From PoT sp049331405 (GTDB taxonomy: Bacteria > Planctomycetota > Planctomycetia > Isosphaerales > Isosphaeraceae): DNA of 64,000 bases. A program made the position numbers and the translations under genes. Where the stretch lies: the NCBI RefSeq assembly GCF_049331405.1, contig NZ_CP186274.1, forward strand, positions 4,278,001 through 4,342,000. Reading direction: 5' to 3'. This document shows positions 8,931 through 18,264 of the stretch, piece by piece. The first letter of the stretch is position 1; the number at the start of each line of letters is the position of its first letter. Below the pieces are notes generated by a model that saw only the letters and a list, made by a program, of their open reading frames with translations, searched no databases and was not told the origin of the DNA.

Positions 8931-10241
8931 TTAGCTCATCTCCTCGACACCGAGGCAGATGCTCGGGGCACTCACGACGTCGAGCTGGTCGATCGCGGCG
9001 AGCGCATTCTTCATGTCCGCCTCGATGGCCATGTGCGTCATGATCACCAACGGCACCGGGCTATCTTCGGGGGCGTCGTCGCCGGGGTCGTGCTGGATCA
9101 CGCTGGCGATGCTGATCGAGCGTTCGCCCAGGATGTGGGCGAGCGCGGCGATCACGCCCGGCCGGTCGGCGATCGTGAACCGGAGGTAGTACCGGCTCTT
9201 CACCTTGGTCGCCGGGGTCAGTCGCGGGCTCGGGCTCGAGTCGGACCAGAGGTCGAGCGCCCTGGAAGTCAAAGCGGCTCGACCGACGATCACATCGATC
9301 AAGTCGCCGACGACCGCCGAGGCCGTCGGCATCATGCCCGCGCCCCTGCCGTAGAAGAGGGTGTCGCCCACGGCGTCGCCGACCACCCGGATCGCGTTGT
9401 ACGGCCCCTTCACCTCGGCGAGCTGGGTCCCGCGCTTCACGAGCGTCGGCGCAACTCGCAGCTCCAGCCCAGACTCCGAGAGCTTGGCAAGCGCCAGCAG
9501 CTTGATCGTGTAACCGAGCTCCGCCGCATACTTGAGGTCGGCGAGTTGGAGCCGGTCGATGCCTTCGCGGGGAATCTGCGAGGTGTCGATATTCACCCCG
9601 AACGCGAGTTGGACCAGGATCGCGAGCTTGTGTGCGGTGTCGGTGCCATCGACGTCGAGCGTAGGGTCGGCCTCGGCATAGCCCAGTTCCTGGGCCTGCT
9701 TCAGCGCGGTCAAATACGGGAGGCCGTCGCTGGTCATCGACGACAGGATGAAGTTGCACGTCCCGTTGACGATGGCCGCGAGGCCCTGGACCTGATTCGC
9801 CGCCAGACCGACCCCGAGGGCCTGGATGATTGGGATCCCGCCCCCGACGCTCCCCTCGAAGGCCACGGCCCGGCCGTAACGCCTCGCCTGGGAGAAGATC
9901 TCGCGGCCATGCTCGGCCAGTAGGGCCTTGTTCGCCGTGACGATGTCCTTGCCCGAGGCCAAGGCCTCGAGGATGAGACCCCGCGCAGGCTCGATGCCGC
10001 CGAGCGTCTCGATGATGACTTGGACGTCGGGATCCTGCACGACCCGATGCGGGTCGGTGATGATCCTCGCCTCGGGAAGTTCCACCGATCGGGCCTTGGA
10101 GCGGTCGCGCACGACGGCCCACTTCAGGTCGATGTCACGCCCGGCCCTGCGGGAGATGCGATCCCCCTGCTCCGTCAGGATCCGCGCCACTCCGGAACCT
10201 ACCGTCCCCAACCCCAGAATACCGACGCCGATACGTTCCAT
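8931..10241 (-). CDS. hom: homoserine dehydrogenase
   Basis: Reduces aspartate semialdehyde to homoserine with NAD(P)H. The N-terminal Rossmann fold opens IGVGILGLGTVGSGVARIL. The catalytic domain follows with VVQDPDVQVIIETLGG, ANKALLAEHG, GSVGGGIPIIQ, NGTCNFILSSM and EADPTLDVDGTDTAHKLAIL. A C-terminal ACT domain (YYLRFTIADRPGVIAALAHI, about residues 350-436) suggests control by threonine. I chose ATG 10239-10241 (MERIGVG) because it matches the family N-terminus; ATG at 10256 and TTG at 10292 are alternatives in the same frame. First gene of the hom / apgM-like / lysC set. Confidence 0.95.
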   Translation of the reverse strand: MERIGVGILGLGTVGSGVARILTEQGDRISRRAGRDIDLKWAVVRDRSKARSVELPEARIITDPHRVVQDPDVQVIIETLGGIEPARGLILEALASGKDIVTANKALLAEHGREIFSQARRYGRAVAFEGSVGGGIPIIQALGVGLAANQVQGLAAIVNGTCNFILSSMTSDGLPYLTALKQAQELGYAEADPTLDVDGTDTAHKLAILVQLAFGVNIDTSQIPREGIDRLQLADLKYAAELGYTIKLLALAKLSESGLELRVAPTLVKRGTQLAEVKGPYNAIRVVGDAVGDTLFYGRGAGMMPTASAVVGDLIDVIVGRAALTSRALDLWSDSSPSPRLTPATKVKSRYYLRFTIADRPGVIAALAHILGERSISIASVIQHDPGDDAPEDSPVPLVIMTHMAIEADMKNALAAIDQLDVVSAPSICLGVEEMS

Positions 10242-10256
10242 CCCGTACTCATTCAT

Positions 10257-10771
10257 TCCCAGAGCGCGAAACCGTAACGCCTTGGCCGACAAGAGATAAC
10301 TAAGTTATCGTCGAGCCCTCCCGGCGACAAGGTGAAGACCTGTCATGCGACTCGACATCTCGCCCCAAGACCCGACCTTGCCACTCCCTTTCGAGGCTTC
10401 CATCCACTCGAAGTCGTCGCCCTGCAAAGCGATGTGGCCAGAATCCCTCTCAAACTGCGACTAGTTGCCTGGAAGGCCTTTCAAGAAGTGACAAACGAGT
10501 GGGTCCCTACGGAGTGGCTATTAAACGGATCCTTCGGCAAAGTCATTGGCCTTAGCCACATGCGTTTGAGCTGAGCCTTCGCCTTAATCCCGGGTCAGGA
10601 ATCAGGTGGCAAGAATTGTCCAGCTCACGTCGTAGAGTCCATCGCCGATTCAATCCGACCGGGCCTTTCAATTCACCTTATCAAAATACCTGCAGGTTGA
10701 CTCCGACTTGCCCACCAGCCAACATCAACGTGTGAAGGTCGAGCCATTCTTCCCGGTCGGGAGTTCGTCCC
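10257..10771. other. intergenic region between divergent genes
   Basis: 515 bp separating hom (leftward) from a TolC-like gene (rightward). An 80-codon ORF at 10332-10574 has no ribosome binding site or recognisable similarity and I do not call it. I see no RNA gene, riboswitch or repeat. Confidence 0.4.
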
Positions 10772-12079
10772 ATGCATCCCCTATCCCTTCGGCTGCTATT
10801 CCTTGGCTTAACGCTGCTTGTTGCTAAAGCGGGATTCGGGCAGACTCCTCCGGATGCAAACGGACCTGGCCCCGATGGCTTGAAGGTCTTCTTCAGCCTC
10901 CGCGCGGAGCCGCTCAATCAGTCAAAGGTTTCCGGGCTGCCGGCCAATGCCATGCCCCCGGTCCTGAACTGGCAGGCCGCCTATCGGCTGGCTCTCATCC
11001 GCTCTCGAGAAGCAAAGCCCCTCCGGGTCGAAAGGCTCGATGACGAACGTGTCGCCGAAGCGGCTCGAAATCATGAGGCTGACGTCTTCGCGAAGTTCGA
11101 GAACGATTTCCTGACCAACGCCTCGTTCCGCGACCCCTCTGCCGACTTGCTCGATCTCCAGGCTCGCCTCCTCTCGATCGAGAACGCGCACTGGAATCAA
11201 GCCTATCTCGACCGCTGGGAGACGCTCCTCAAAGAATTGATCCTGGGCGAATCTTCCGGCCTGGGTAAAGCCGAGCTCGACCACTTCGACGAGTTGAACC
11301 ATGAAGCGAGGCGCCGTCAGGCGCACCTCATTGCGGACTATCGCGACAGGCTCGACGCTTTCAAGGTCTCGCTGGGGCTCTCGACTCATTCCCCTTTGAT
11401 CCTGGACCTCGTCCCACTGGAGCCGTTCCACGAGTCCTTCGAAGCGCTCAACCGCTGGTTCATCGATCCGAACCGCCAGCTCGAAGGCCTCGCGACACTG
11501 GCGCAGAAGCTCCCCTCCATCGGCGAGGTCGTGGTCGAGGGTCGCTCAATCCTCGACGAGATGGAACGCGCCCCGGATCAACTCGAGGAAGTCCTCGCCC
11601 TGGCGACCAGGATCGCGCTCAAGAACAAGCTCGGCGAAGAGGACGACGACGCCATCGAACTTCGCGTCCGACGACGGCTGCGACACCTCGTCGAATTGCG
11701 GATCGACTACGCCCTGGAACGCCGACGGACGGTCATGGCCGCTCGAATGCTCCAGGACGCCTTCGAACAGGAGATCGCCCCTCCGAACGAGCCCGGTAAC
11801 CCGAGCCCGGGTAAGCTCGGCAAGGATGTCATGAAGATCTGGGAGCATTCCCTGAAGATCTTCGAGATCCGGAACCAGCTCGTATCGCTATGGACCAACT
11901 TCCACGCCGAACGCATCGCCCTCTACCGCGACCTCGGGGTGTTACCGTACGAGGACTGGGCCAGCTTTTACGGGCAGTTCACGGCAGTCGCCTCCAAGCC
12001 GGACGAACCCTCGATCAATCAACCGGACGCCCCCATCCCCGCTACCGCGCCTCCCCTTGCTCCATCAGTCAAACCTTGA
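10772..12079 (+). CDS. exported TolC-like coiled-coil protein
   Basis: 435 residues. A signal peptide (about 1-23) ends near AGFGQ. The rest is almost entirely helical, with long charged helices at about 85-215 and 270-400. The segment near the C-terminus (LVSLWTNFHAERIALYRDLG, about 373-392) resembles the end of TolC-type outer membrane efflux proteins, where an R/Y-rich helix precedes a short tail. The N-terminal LNWQAAYRLALIRSRE also recalls the first TolC helix. No partner transporter genes are adjacent. The closing 30 residues are Pro-rich. I infer an outer-membrane or periplasmic helical barrel; the assignment to TolC is moderate. Confidence 0.6.
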   Translation: MHPLSLRLLFLGLTLLVAKAGFGQTPPDANGPGPDGLKVFFSLRAEPLNQSKVSGLPANAMPPVLNWQAAYRLALIRSREAKPLRVERLDDERVAEAARNHEADVFAKFENDFLTNASFRDPSADLLDLQARLLSIENAHWNQAYLDRWETLLKELILGESSGLGKAELDHFDELNHEARRRQAHLIADYRDRLDAFKVSLGLSTHSPLILDLVPLEPFHESFEALNRWFIDPNRQLEGLATLAQKLPSIGEVVVEGRSILDEMERAPDQLEEVLALATRIALKNKLGEEDDDAIELRVRRRLRHLVELRIDYALERRRTVMAARMLQDAFEQEIAPPNEPGNPSPGKLGKDVMKIWEHSLKIFEIRNQLVSLWTNFHAERIALYRDLGVLPYEDWASFYGQFTAVASKPDEPSINQPDAPIPATAPPLAPSVKP

Positions 12080-12593
12080 GACCGGAGATTGCTCGTCTGC
12101 CGCTGGTAGGGCAGAATCCTCGCCGCGAGTTTCGGTCTGGAGCGACTTTTCCGGCTCCGCAAAATCTCACGATCGCACAAGCCGACCTGATTAACGAAGT
12201 CTTACAGAATCAAGGTTCTTGCCTGCCGAAAATAGCCTGATCCGGGTTGCCAGCTCCACACGTCAAGGGATTCGAAAAAGCCCTCGAGTGTTGACATGCC
12301 CGCGCACGCCCCATCAATATCCCACTATCTGCGAAACTTTCGCGAATCCGCTTGTTCGATGCGATTTCGCGCCCGAAACTGTCGACAATGGAGTTCGACC
12401 GGCGCATGGTCCTGGCCCTTGGCGAGGTTAGCCAAGGGTACTGATGAGTCGCAGTCGTCGTGATTTTGCAGGATCTGACGGTCCTGCGGCAATTCGCTAA
12501 GGGCGTCGAGGATCGATCGCCGACAATTAGCGACAGTTGCATCACCTATTGCCGATCCTACTTGGATTACTTGCAAATTTAAGGAGTACGGCC
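12080..12593. other. intergenic region upstream of the PEP-CTERM gene
   Basis: 514 bp with no coding pattern that I can support. AAGGAG at 12581-12586 serves the downstream TTG start. No hairpin of note and no RNA gene were recognised. Confidence 0.4.
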
Positions 12594-13169
12594 TTGAAAC
12601 GGATTGGATTCCTCGGCCTCATTTTGGCGCTGGCGGCCTTCGGCGGAGCAGGAGTTCGCTCCGCGCAGGCCAACCCGGTCACCTACACCACGTATGGGTC
12701 GATCGACGGCAAGAACCCGGGCTCCCCGATCTCCTGGACCTCGGCCAACAGCTCATTCTACATGCCAGGTTCGATCAACCTCGGCGGCTTCAATTCCGCC
12801 CTCAACATGCCCGACTCGATCACCCTGACCTACGACCACACGCCGTACACGATCGACGTCTTCTTCGGCTCGGGCGCGACCCAGTCACAGCTCGAGATCA
12901 ACGGGACGATCAACGGGACGATCACCGGGACTTCGTCCTCGACCATGCAGGCCTCGGTCTCCTCAATCACCCAGGTCGGCGGCAACCCGCTGCCCTTCCC
13001 GCTCTCGGACTTCCAGGTCTTGAGCCCGCAGACGATCAGCGCGACTGGCCCTTCGCCCTTCTACGCCTACGTCAACTACACTCCCGTCCCCGAGCCGACG
13101 ACCCTGGCCCTCTGCGGCATGATCGTGGCCGGGTTGGGCGTACGCCACTGGCGCCGTCGCCTTGTCTGA
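12594..13169 (+). CDS. PEP-CTERM sorting-domain protein
   Basis: A 191-residue secreted protein. An N-terminal signal peptide (KRIGFLGLILALAAFGGAG) leads to a beta-rich Ser/Thr/Gly/Asn domain with no family I know. The C-terminus has the full PEP-CTERM tripartite signal: VPEPTTLAL, a hydrophobic helix, then the basic HWRRRLV. Such tails are recognised by exosortase, which usually cleaves and anchors the protein at the cell surface with exopolysaccharide. No exosortase is in this window. The start is TTG at 12594-12596, decided by AAGGAG 7 bp upstream; a longer frame from TTG 12537 lacks a ribosome site. A hairpin downstream closes the unit. Confidence 0.85.
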   Translation: MKRIGFLGLILALAAFGGAGVRSAQANPVTYTTYGSIDGKNPGSPISWTSANSSFYMPGSINLGGFNSALNMPDSITLTYDHTPYTIDVFFGSGATQSQLEINGTINGTITGTSSSTMQASVSSITQVGGNPLPFPLSDFQVLSPQTISATGPSPFYAYVNYTPVPEPTTLALCGMIVAGLGVRHWRRRLV

Positions 13170-13262
13170 ACCGCTCCGCGTTCCGCCAATCGTTAAGGTT
13201 GGGGAAATCGAGCGCTCAGCGCGGGGCACTCCCGCACCCAACCCGCCCCAACCGCTACCATG

Positions 13263-13294
13263 ACTCGGCCCGACGTCATCGACGCGGGCCGAGT
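13263..13294 (+). terminator. hairpin terminator after the PEP-CTERM gene
   Basis: ACTCGGCCCG (13263-13272) pairs perfectly with CGGGCCGAGT (13285-13294) across a 12-nt loop, followed by GCTTCATTT. There is no long T run, as is common in high-GC genomes. Confidence 0.6.
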
Positions 13295-13466
13295 GCTTCA
13301 TTTCCAGCAACCATGCAGGAACGGCCACCCTGCTTGAGATCGCTTCCACTCTCCCGCGAAAAGCGGCAAAGCTTCGACCAGCCTTCGTCCTGGGAACGCC
13401 ATCTGCAACTCGACTCTTCATCTGACGAGTCATTGCGGGCATCTCCATCCGACCGAAGGAGCCACC

Positions 13467-14132
13467 ATGGTCAAGGCAGTCATCTTCGACATCGACGGGA
13501 CAATCCTCGACTCCGTCGACCTTCATGCCGAAGCCTGGCAGAAAACCCTCAAACATTTCGGCTTCGACCTGCCGATAGAAGATGTGCGCCGGCAGATCGG
13601 CAAGGGTGGGGATCAACTGATGCCGTCCCTCCTTCCGAAGCACGTCGTCGATGCGCAGGGCGAAGAAATCGAGAAGGAACGCGCGGACCTCTTCAAGCGC
13701 GAATACCTGTCCCAGGTCCGTCCCTTCCCACGCGTTCGCGAACTCTTTGAGCGTATCAGGGCCGATGGCAAGAAGATCGCCCTCGCATCCTCGGCCAAGG
13801 CCGACGAACTCGAGACCTATACGAAGATCGCCGAGATCCAGGGCCTGACGGACGTCGAGACCTCCTCCGACGACGCCGAGAGGTCCAAGCCCCATCCCGA
13901 CATCTTCGAGGCCGCCGCCGAAAAGCTGGGCCTCCCGAAGGACGCCCTGATCATCCTCGGCGATACCCCGCACGACGCCGAAGCCGCCACCAAGGCGGGC
14001 ATCCGCATCATCGGCGTGCTCTGCGGCGGATCCCCCGAGCAAGAACTGCGCGACGCGGGCTGCATCGTCATCTATCGGGACCCGGCCGATCTCCTCGCGA
14101 ACTATGTAGACTCCCCCATAGCGCAACGATGA
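13467..14132 (+). CDS. HAD-superfamily hydrolase (phosphoglycolate phosphatase-like)
   Basis: 221 residues with all four HAD motifs. Motif I is FDIDGTILDS near residue 7 with the nucleophile Asp. A helical cap of about 65 residues follows. Motif II is ALASSAK, motif III is the Lys in SKPHPDIF, and motif IV is ILGDTPHDAEAA. The cap type and length match the PGP/beta-phosphoglucomutase group (subfamily IA), which dephosphorylates small phosphorylated metabolites. The substrate cannot be read from sequence. The ATG at 13467 follows a purine-rich GAAGGAGCCACC. The gene appears to stand alone. Confidence 0.88.
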   Translation: MVKAVIFDIDGTILDSVDLHAEAWQKTLKHFGFDLPIEDVRRQIGKGGDQLMPSLLPKHVVDAQGEEIEKERADLFKREYLSQVRPFPRVRELFERIRADGKKIALASSAKADELETYTKIAEIQGLTDVETSSDDAERSKPHPDIFEAAAEKLGLPKDALIILGDTPHDAEAATKAGIRIIGVLCGGSPEQELRDAGCIVIYRDPADLLANYVDSPIAQR

Positions 14133-14201
14133 GATCGCGGCATTCGCAGCGCACGCTCATACTTCGCAGATTCGATGTGATTTCGTTCCTTAGGACCTTG
14201 G

Positions 14202-14785
14202 AAGCAGATCGGATTGGATATCCTCAATTACCATTACGTCGATGGCGTCTTGCCACGCGGCGGCCATGGTGGCGGAATGTGCGTTCCTGTCCTCTGGCGG
14301 AGCGACTACGCCGGAAATTGGGGCGAGAGGGCCTTGCGTTGCTATCCCGCATCGAATTGTCAAAATAACTATGCAGACCAGGGAGACAAATCAGGTTATG
14401 GTCGAGGTATCGTCATGAGCGTCTCCGAATAGAACGTCAGCTTTGTCAACGTCACCGACGGTCCGAGCAACACGATCGTCACTGGCGAGACCCCCGAGCC
14501 CCTCCTCGGGCTCTGGGCCGGCCACAAGATTTCCTCGACCAGAGCGCCCCGATCAACGCGCGGTACCGCCCCACCAGTTCGACCCCCTGGCAGTCCTGCC
14601 AGGTCATCGGCAAGCTAGGCTGCGACTACGGCCATGAATTCGCCAGCTACCACACCGGCGGCTTCCACTTCCTGTTCCTCGATGGGTCCATTCGCTACCT
14701 CAAGGAGAGCATCAATCCCAGGATCTTGCGGTGTTCCTCTCGCGCAAGGGGGGAGATCATCGACGGAAGCGTGTCAGGCAATTAA
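14202..14785 (+). pseudogene. DUF1559 protein remnant
   Basis: The C-terminal part of a DUF1559 (prepilin-like) gene survives in pieces. One frame reads WRSDYAGNWGERALRCYPAS (about 14300-14360), then hits TAG at 14430-14432, then continues in the same frame with FVNVTDGPSNTIVTGETPEP. A frameshift near 14530 moves the rest to another frame: CDYGHEFASYHTGGFHFLFL, DGSIRYLKESINPRIL and GEIIDGSVSGN before TAA. These are typical DUF1559 C-terminal motifs. The prepilin N-terminus (GFTLIELLVVI) is absent. The intact family members in this window are at 17168-18160 and 24843-25928. Confidence 0.8.
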
Positions 14786-14961
14786 GCCGCATGCGTGAAC
14801 ACTTGCGACGATTCCCAACCGTTGCCCCTGGCTGAAATCAGACGCATGGATCTCCCCTCCGACGATTGCAACGCCTGGCGTCGATGATGGCTCCTTGCGA
14901 GGCTGATTGAAGACGAGACTTCGCCGAGTGGTAGCATCTCATGCTTCAAAGAGGAACCGTT

Positions 14962-15861
14962 ATGTCGATCCCCAGCCCTTGCACCGGCGTGTGCCGGATC
15001 GACGAAGCGTCGGGCTTCTGCCTGGGATGCGCCCGCACCATCTCGGAGATCAAGGCCTGGGGTACGGCCGATCGGGCGAGCCATGAACGAATCTGGGCCC
15101 AACTCCCGCAACGTCGCGATCGCTTAAATCTCGGGTTCCATCGACTCGGCTGGAGTCATGATAGGATTCTTGCATTCGTCGTAAGCACGATGCAGCCATG
15201 CGCCGGCACCTGGCTCATTGGCAACAACGAAGCCAACGGAGAATTCTACATCGGGCCCGAAGATCGCGCCGAACTCCAGGTCGATGGTGATCGTGTGACC
15301 GCCCTGACCCATCGCGGAGCCATCCGACTCGTTCTCCCTGAAGACATCCGAGTCTTGGCCTTCAGCGACACGGATCGAACAGCAATCCAGAACCTGACCT
15401 TTGCCTTGCCTCGCCATCGATCAGAAGTCCTGGCGAATCATGTCCTCACGTCGCTCGGGCCGGATCGGGACGCGATCCGGCCTCTCGATCGAATGGCAAA
15501 GCTTTACGACCTCGGCTTCGGATCAAACTCGACTCATTCCTGCATTCGCACGGTTAAGTCATCGCTCATTGATGCTCTCGAGAACCGGAATGGATGGCCC
15601 TGGCCCAGGCTTCTCTCCGAACTCGGCTCCGAGGTTTGGCGCGAATCGCACCGCATTCTACTGACGTCAATCGGACGCTTCGAAAGCTTCACACCAATCC
15701 TTGCTCTCGGCGTTCGTTTTCCCGCTCGACCTTTCACAGACCATTTCCCGCCCGACTCAGCCTCAAAATGCGAGCTGTCACGCGGCATCGACCTACCCAT
15801 AAGCCTGAGGTCGGCGGCGGTTTTCCATCCCTCAGTTGGGTTCAACCTCGACGCCGAATGA
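14962..15861 (+). CDS. DUF1289 protein with an additional uncharacterised domain
   Basis: About 299 residues. The first 50 carry a DUF1289 zinc/iron-binding-like module: SPCTGVCRIDEASGFCLGC with Cys at CxxxC and CxxC spacing, then RTISEIKAW and a W/LPQRRDRL ending. Free-standing DUF1289 proteins are only about 60-90 residues. Here an uncharacterised region of about 245 residues follows, with no signal peptide and no obvious membrane helix; near its end is LPISLRSAAVFHPSVGF. I do not recognise this second domain. ATG 14962 is chosen because GAGGA lies 6 bp upstream; an in-frame ATG at 14941 lacks one. Confidence 0.75.
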   Translation: MSIPSPCTGVCRIDEASGFCLGCARTISEIKAWGTADRASHERIWAQLPQRRDRLNLGFHRLGWSHDRILAFVVSTMQPCAGTWLIGNNEANGEFYIGPEDRAELQVDGDRVTALTHRGAIRLVLPEDIRVLAFSDTDRTAIQNLTFALPRHRSEVLANHVLTSLGPDRDAIRPLDRMAKLYDLGFGSNSTHSCIRTVKSSLIDALENRNGWPWPRLLSELGSEVWRESHRILLTSIGRFESFTPILALGVRFPARPFTDHFPPDSASKCELSRGIDLPISLRSAAVFHPSVGFNLDAE

Positions 15862-16393
15862 ATCGCCGTCCTTGCAGATTCATTCCATAGACGGCCTGTT
15901 TTCCCAGCTCTGTAGGCTATCCAAAGAAACATCGCCAGAGCGGCTCGGCTGATTTAGCTGAGCAGGACAAATTCCGAGAGTTACCGAGATCACCAAACTG
16001 TGACAGAGAAGGTCCTCATTCTCGCCGCTACCCCTCTGCTTAAGACCTGAGCCATTTCTGCATCCATTTTCATCGACGAAGCTCCCGGTCTCGTTGATTG
16101 CATGCGAATTCGACTAATACAAAAAATAATCGGCCCGAAATCTAAAACGCCGTAACCCTTTTCAGACATTCCAGTAACAAAGGGAACGATTTGAAACGCC
16201 CGAGTAGAACCTGTATTCCGGCACCTCAGTTGCCTTGAACGGTTCCTCGTAACTCGGAGGAAGGCGTGAACTAGCAAGTTCTAATTTTTTCTAGAATCAA
16301 TAAAATTACGACCATGTTTTTGTCCGAATTTCAGCGAACCATCCCACAGGCGACGGTCGACTCAACCTTGCGTTGAACCTTCCAACCGCCACG

Positions 16394-16433
16394 GGGAGAG
16401 CGGGTAGCCTCGCACGACCCCTCCCGCTCTCCC
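16394..16433 (+). terminator. GC-rich hairpin, probable terminator
   Basis: GGGAGAGCGGG (16394-16404) pairs with CCCGCTCTCCC (16423-16433) and is followed by TTCTTAT. No gene ends close upstream, so it may end a lost gene or a non-coding transcript. Confidence 0.55.
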
Positions 16434-16474
16434 TTCTTATACCCCCTTCGAGCTCGACGAGAATCTACGCAACT

Positions 16475-16525
16475 ACGAAAGTGCCCGGCAGGATTCATAT
16501 CCGCCGGGCACTTTCGTTTTCTTAT
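16475..16525 (+). terminator. strong rho-independent terminator
   Basis: ACGAAAGTGCCCGGC (16475-16489) pairs perfectly with GCCGGGCACTTTCGT (16503-16517), followed by TTTCTTATT. It lies 40 bp after the previous hairpin and 600 bp from the nearest gene end upstream. Confidence 0.75.
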
Positions 16526-17167
16526 TGAAATCCTTTTGTCATACAAGTTCTTCGAGATTTATCAAGGAAATTCCATAATTGCATCTGATTGGGCAAATAT
16601 GTAGCGCAAGGGCGTCAAAGTCACCTCCCAACGATGTTTCTTCGATCGTCGAAGGATCAACGAGTCCCAGCCGAATAGCTCTCGATTGAAGTCGTCGCTC
16701 AATCGACTCGCTCCCGCATTCCGGCCTCTCCACCCTCACGGGCACTTCTCATCTTGCGCAACAGCACAACACATATAATAAATTATATAAATAATATTTA
16801 ATATTTTTTTGAATTTCACAATATTTTATTTAAATAATCTGATTATTTGTTTTCTATTGAATTCAATATACGACTGCAACACTGCGTTAATTTAACCATA
16901 TTTAGCGACGCACACTCATGTCCCGCGTTTCGCTCACCTTGAAATTCCAATCTTCTCAGAAACATCACACGCTCTACTGACAGGCCTCGCAGAGATTCGG
17001 GATAATTATTCAGCAATCGTATTCTCGATCGAATTGATGATCTGGATTCGCGACTCACGCGTATGGTCGTGAATCGCCTGGTCAGGCAATCTTCGAAAAA
17101 GAGATCGATCCCACCGATTCGAGCATTGGTATCCTTCCTGCCGCAAGGCCCCCCAAGGAAAGCCTTT

Positions 17168-18160
17168 ATGGACTGCTCCAGAGGCAGCCGCCGCTGCCGT
17201 TCCGGCTTCACGCTGATCGAACTCCTCGTCGTCATCGCGATCATCGCAATCTTGATCGCCCTGCTCTTGCCGGCGGTCCAGGCCGCCCGAGAGGCCGCCC
17301 GCCGCATCCAGTGTGTCAACAATCTGAAGCAAATGGGCCTGGCGCTACACAACTTCGAGTCGGCCAACGGATTCTTCACCCCCGCCGCCATCGACGCGGC
17401 CTTCCCCAAGCTCGGGATCAACGTCGATGATGCGGGCAATCCCATCAGCACGCCGAAGCAGCACGGTTGGGTGATCTTGCTGCTCCCGTTCGCCGAGCAG
17501 ACGGTCCTCTACAACGCCTACAATCTGAAGGCCGACTTCCGCGACCCGGGCAACTCGACCGTGATCGCGTCGCAGTTAAACATGATGATGTGCCCCTCCT
17601 CTCCGAACCCTAACCGCATCGACACCAACAATTCCGGCGGGTTCAAAGGCTGGCAGGCCGCCGCTGGCGACTACGGCCCGAACAATAGCGTCGCGGCCGT
17701 CGCGATCAACGCCGGGTTCGTTGCGCCTGGCACCTACGCGGGGGTCATGCAGGCTAACGTCGTCCGAGGCATCGCCGAGATCACCGACGGCACTTCGAAC
17801 ACCCTCGTCATCTCCGAAGACACGGGTCGCCCCGACATCTGGCGGAAGGGCAGCAAATTCACGATGTCGACCCCGATCGGCAGCAGCCCTCGCGTCTACG
17901 TAAGCGGGGCCGGCTGGGCGAATCGCGAGAGCGCCTTCGGACTCCACGGTTTCCCCGCGGACGGCAGCGGCGAGCCCCCGGGCCCCTGTCACACAAACTG
18001 CGTGAATCGCAACGAAGTGTTCTCGTTCCACCCCGGCGGTGCCAATCACGTCTTCGCCGACGGATCGGTCCATTTCGTCAAGGAAACGGCCACCATTCAG
18101 ATCATGGCTAACCTGATCTCCCGTGCTAACGGCGAGATCATCTCCTCCGAGTCCTACTAA
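17168..18160 (+). CDS. DUF1559 protein with prepilin-type N-terminus
   Basis: 330 residues. The start has a short basic leader and then the type IV prepilin cleavage/methylation motif GFTLIELLVVIAIIAIL (about 13-29), followed by LLPAVQAAREAARRIQCVNN and the DUF1559 body. The C-terminus has the conserved HPGGANHVFADGSVHFVKE and a final NGEIISSESY. DUF1559 is hugely expanded in planctomycetes; members are thought to be pseudopilin-like surface proteins, but their function is not known. ATG 17168 follows AAGGA at 8 bp; an upstream in-frame ATG (17063) would spoil the leader. A strong terminator follows. Confidence 0.92.
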   Translation: MDCSRGSRRCRSGFTLIELLVVIAIIAILIALLLPAVQAAREAARRIQCVNNLKQMGLALHNFESANGFFTPAAIDAAFPKLGINVDDAGNPISTPKQHGWVILLLPFAEQTVLYNAYNLKADFRDPGNSTVIASQLNMMMCPSSPNPNRIDTNNSGGFKGWQAAAGDYGPNNSVAAVAINAGFVAPGTYAGVMQANVVRGIAEITDGTSNTLVISEDTGRPDIWRKGSKFTMSTPIGSSPRVYVSGAGWANRESAFGLHGFPADGSGEPPGPCHTNCVNRNEVFSFHPGGANHVFADGSVHFVKETATIQIMANLISRANGEIISSESY

Positions 18161-18223
18161 TCAGGGCTTGAGTCCGACCTTCCCTCCCATGTCGGATCGA
18201 CTATAGTTCGTGATGGCTCAATC

Positions 18224-18264
18224 AACGAAAGCCTCGCCCTCCGTTTGAGGGCGAGGCTTTCGTT
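18224..18264 (+). terminator. 18-bp perfect hairpin terminator after the DUF1559 gene
   Basis: AACGAAAGCCTCGCCCTC (18224-18241) and its reverse complement (18247-18264) enclose a 5-nt loop. The 3' arm ends in TTTCGTTTTG. It lies 63 bp past the stop codon. Confidence 0.8.

Larger units (their letters stand above)
15862..17167. other. long non-coding region with an AT-rich core
   Basis: 1.3 kb with no ORF I can support. It contains two strong hairpins in tandem (16394-16433 and 16475-16517). A strikingly AT-rich stretch at about 16760-16860, made almost only of A and T in places, stands out against the high-GC background. The last 100 bp lead into the DUF1559 gene. Degraded DNA or an unrecognised RNA is possible. 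Confidence 0.5.

Noticed and set aside
10332..10574. 80-residue ORF upstream of the TolC-like gene
   Set aside because: No ribosome binding site, no recognisable similarity, composition unlike neighbouring genes.
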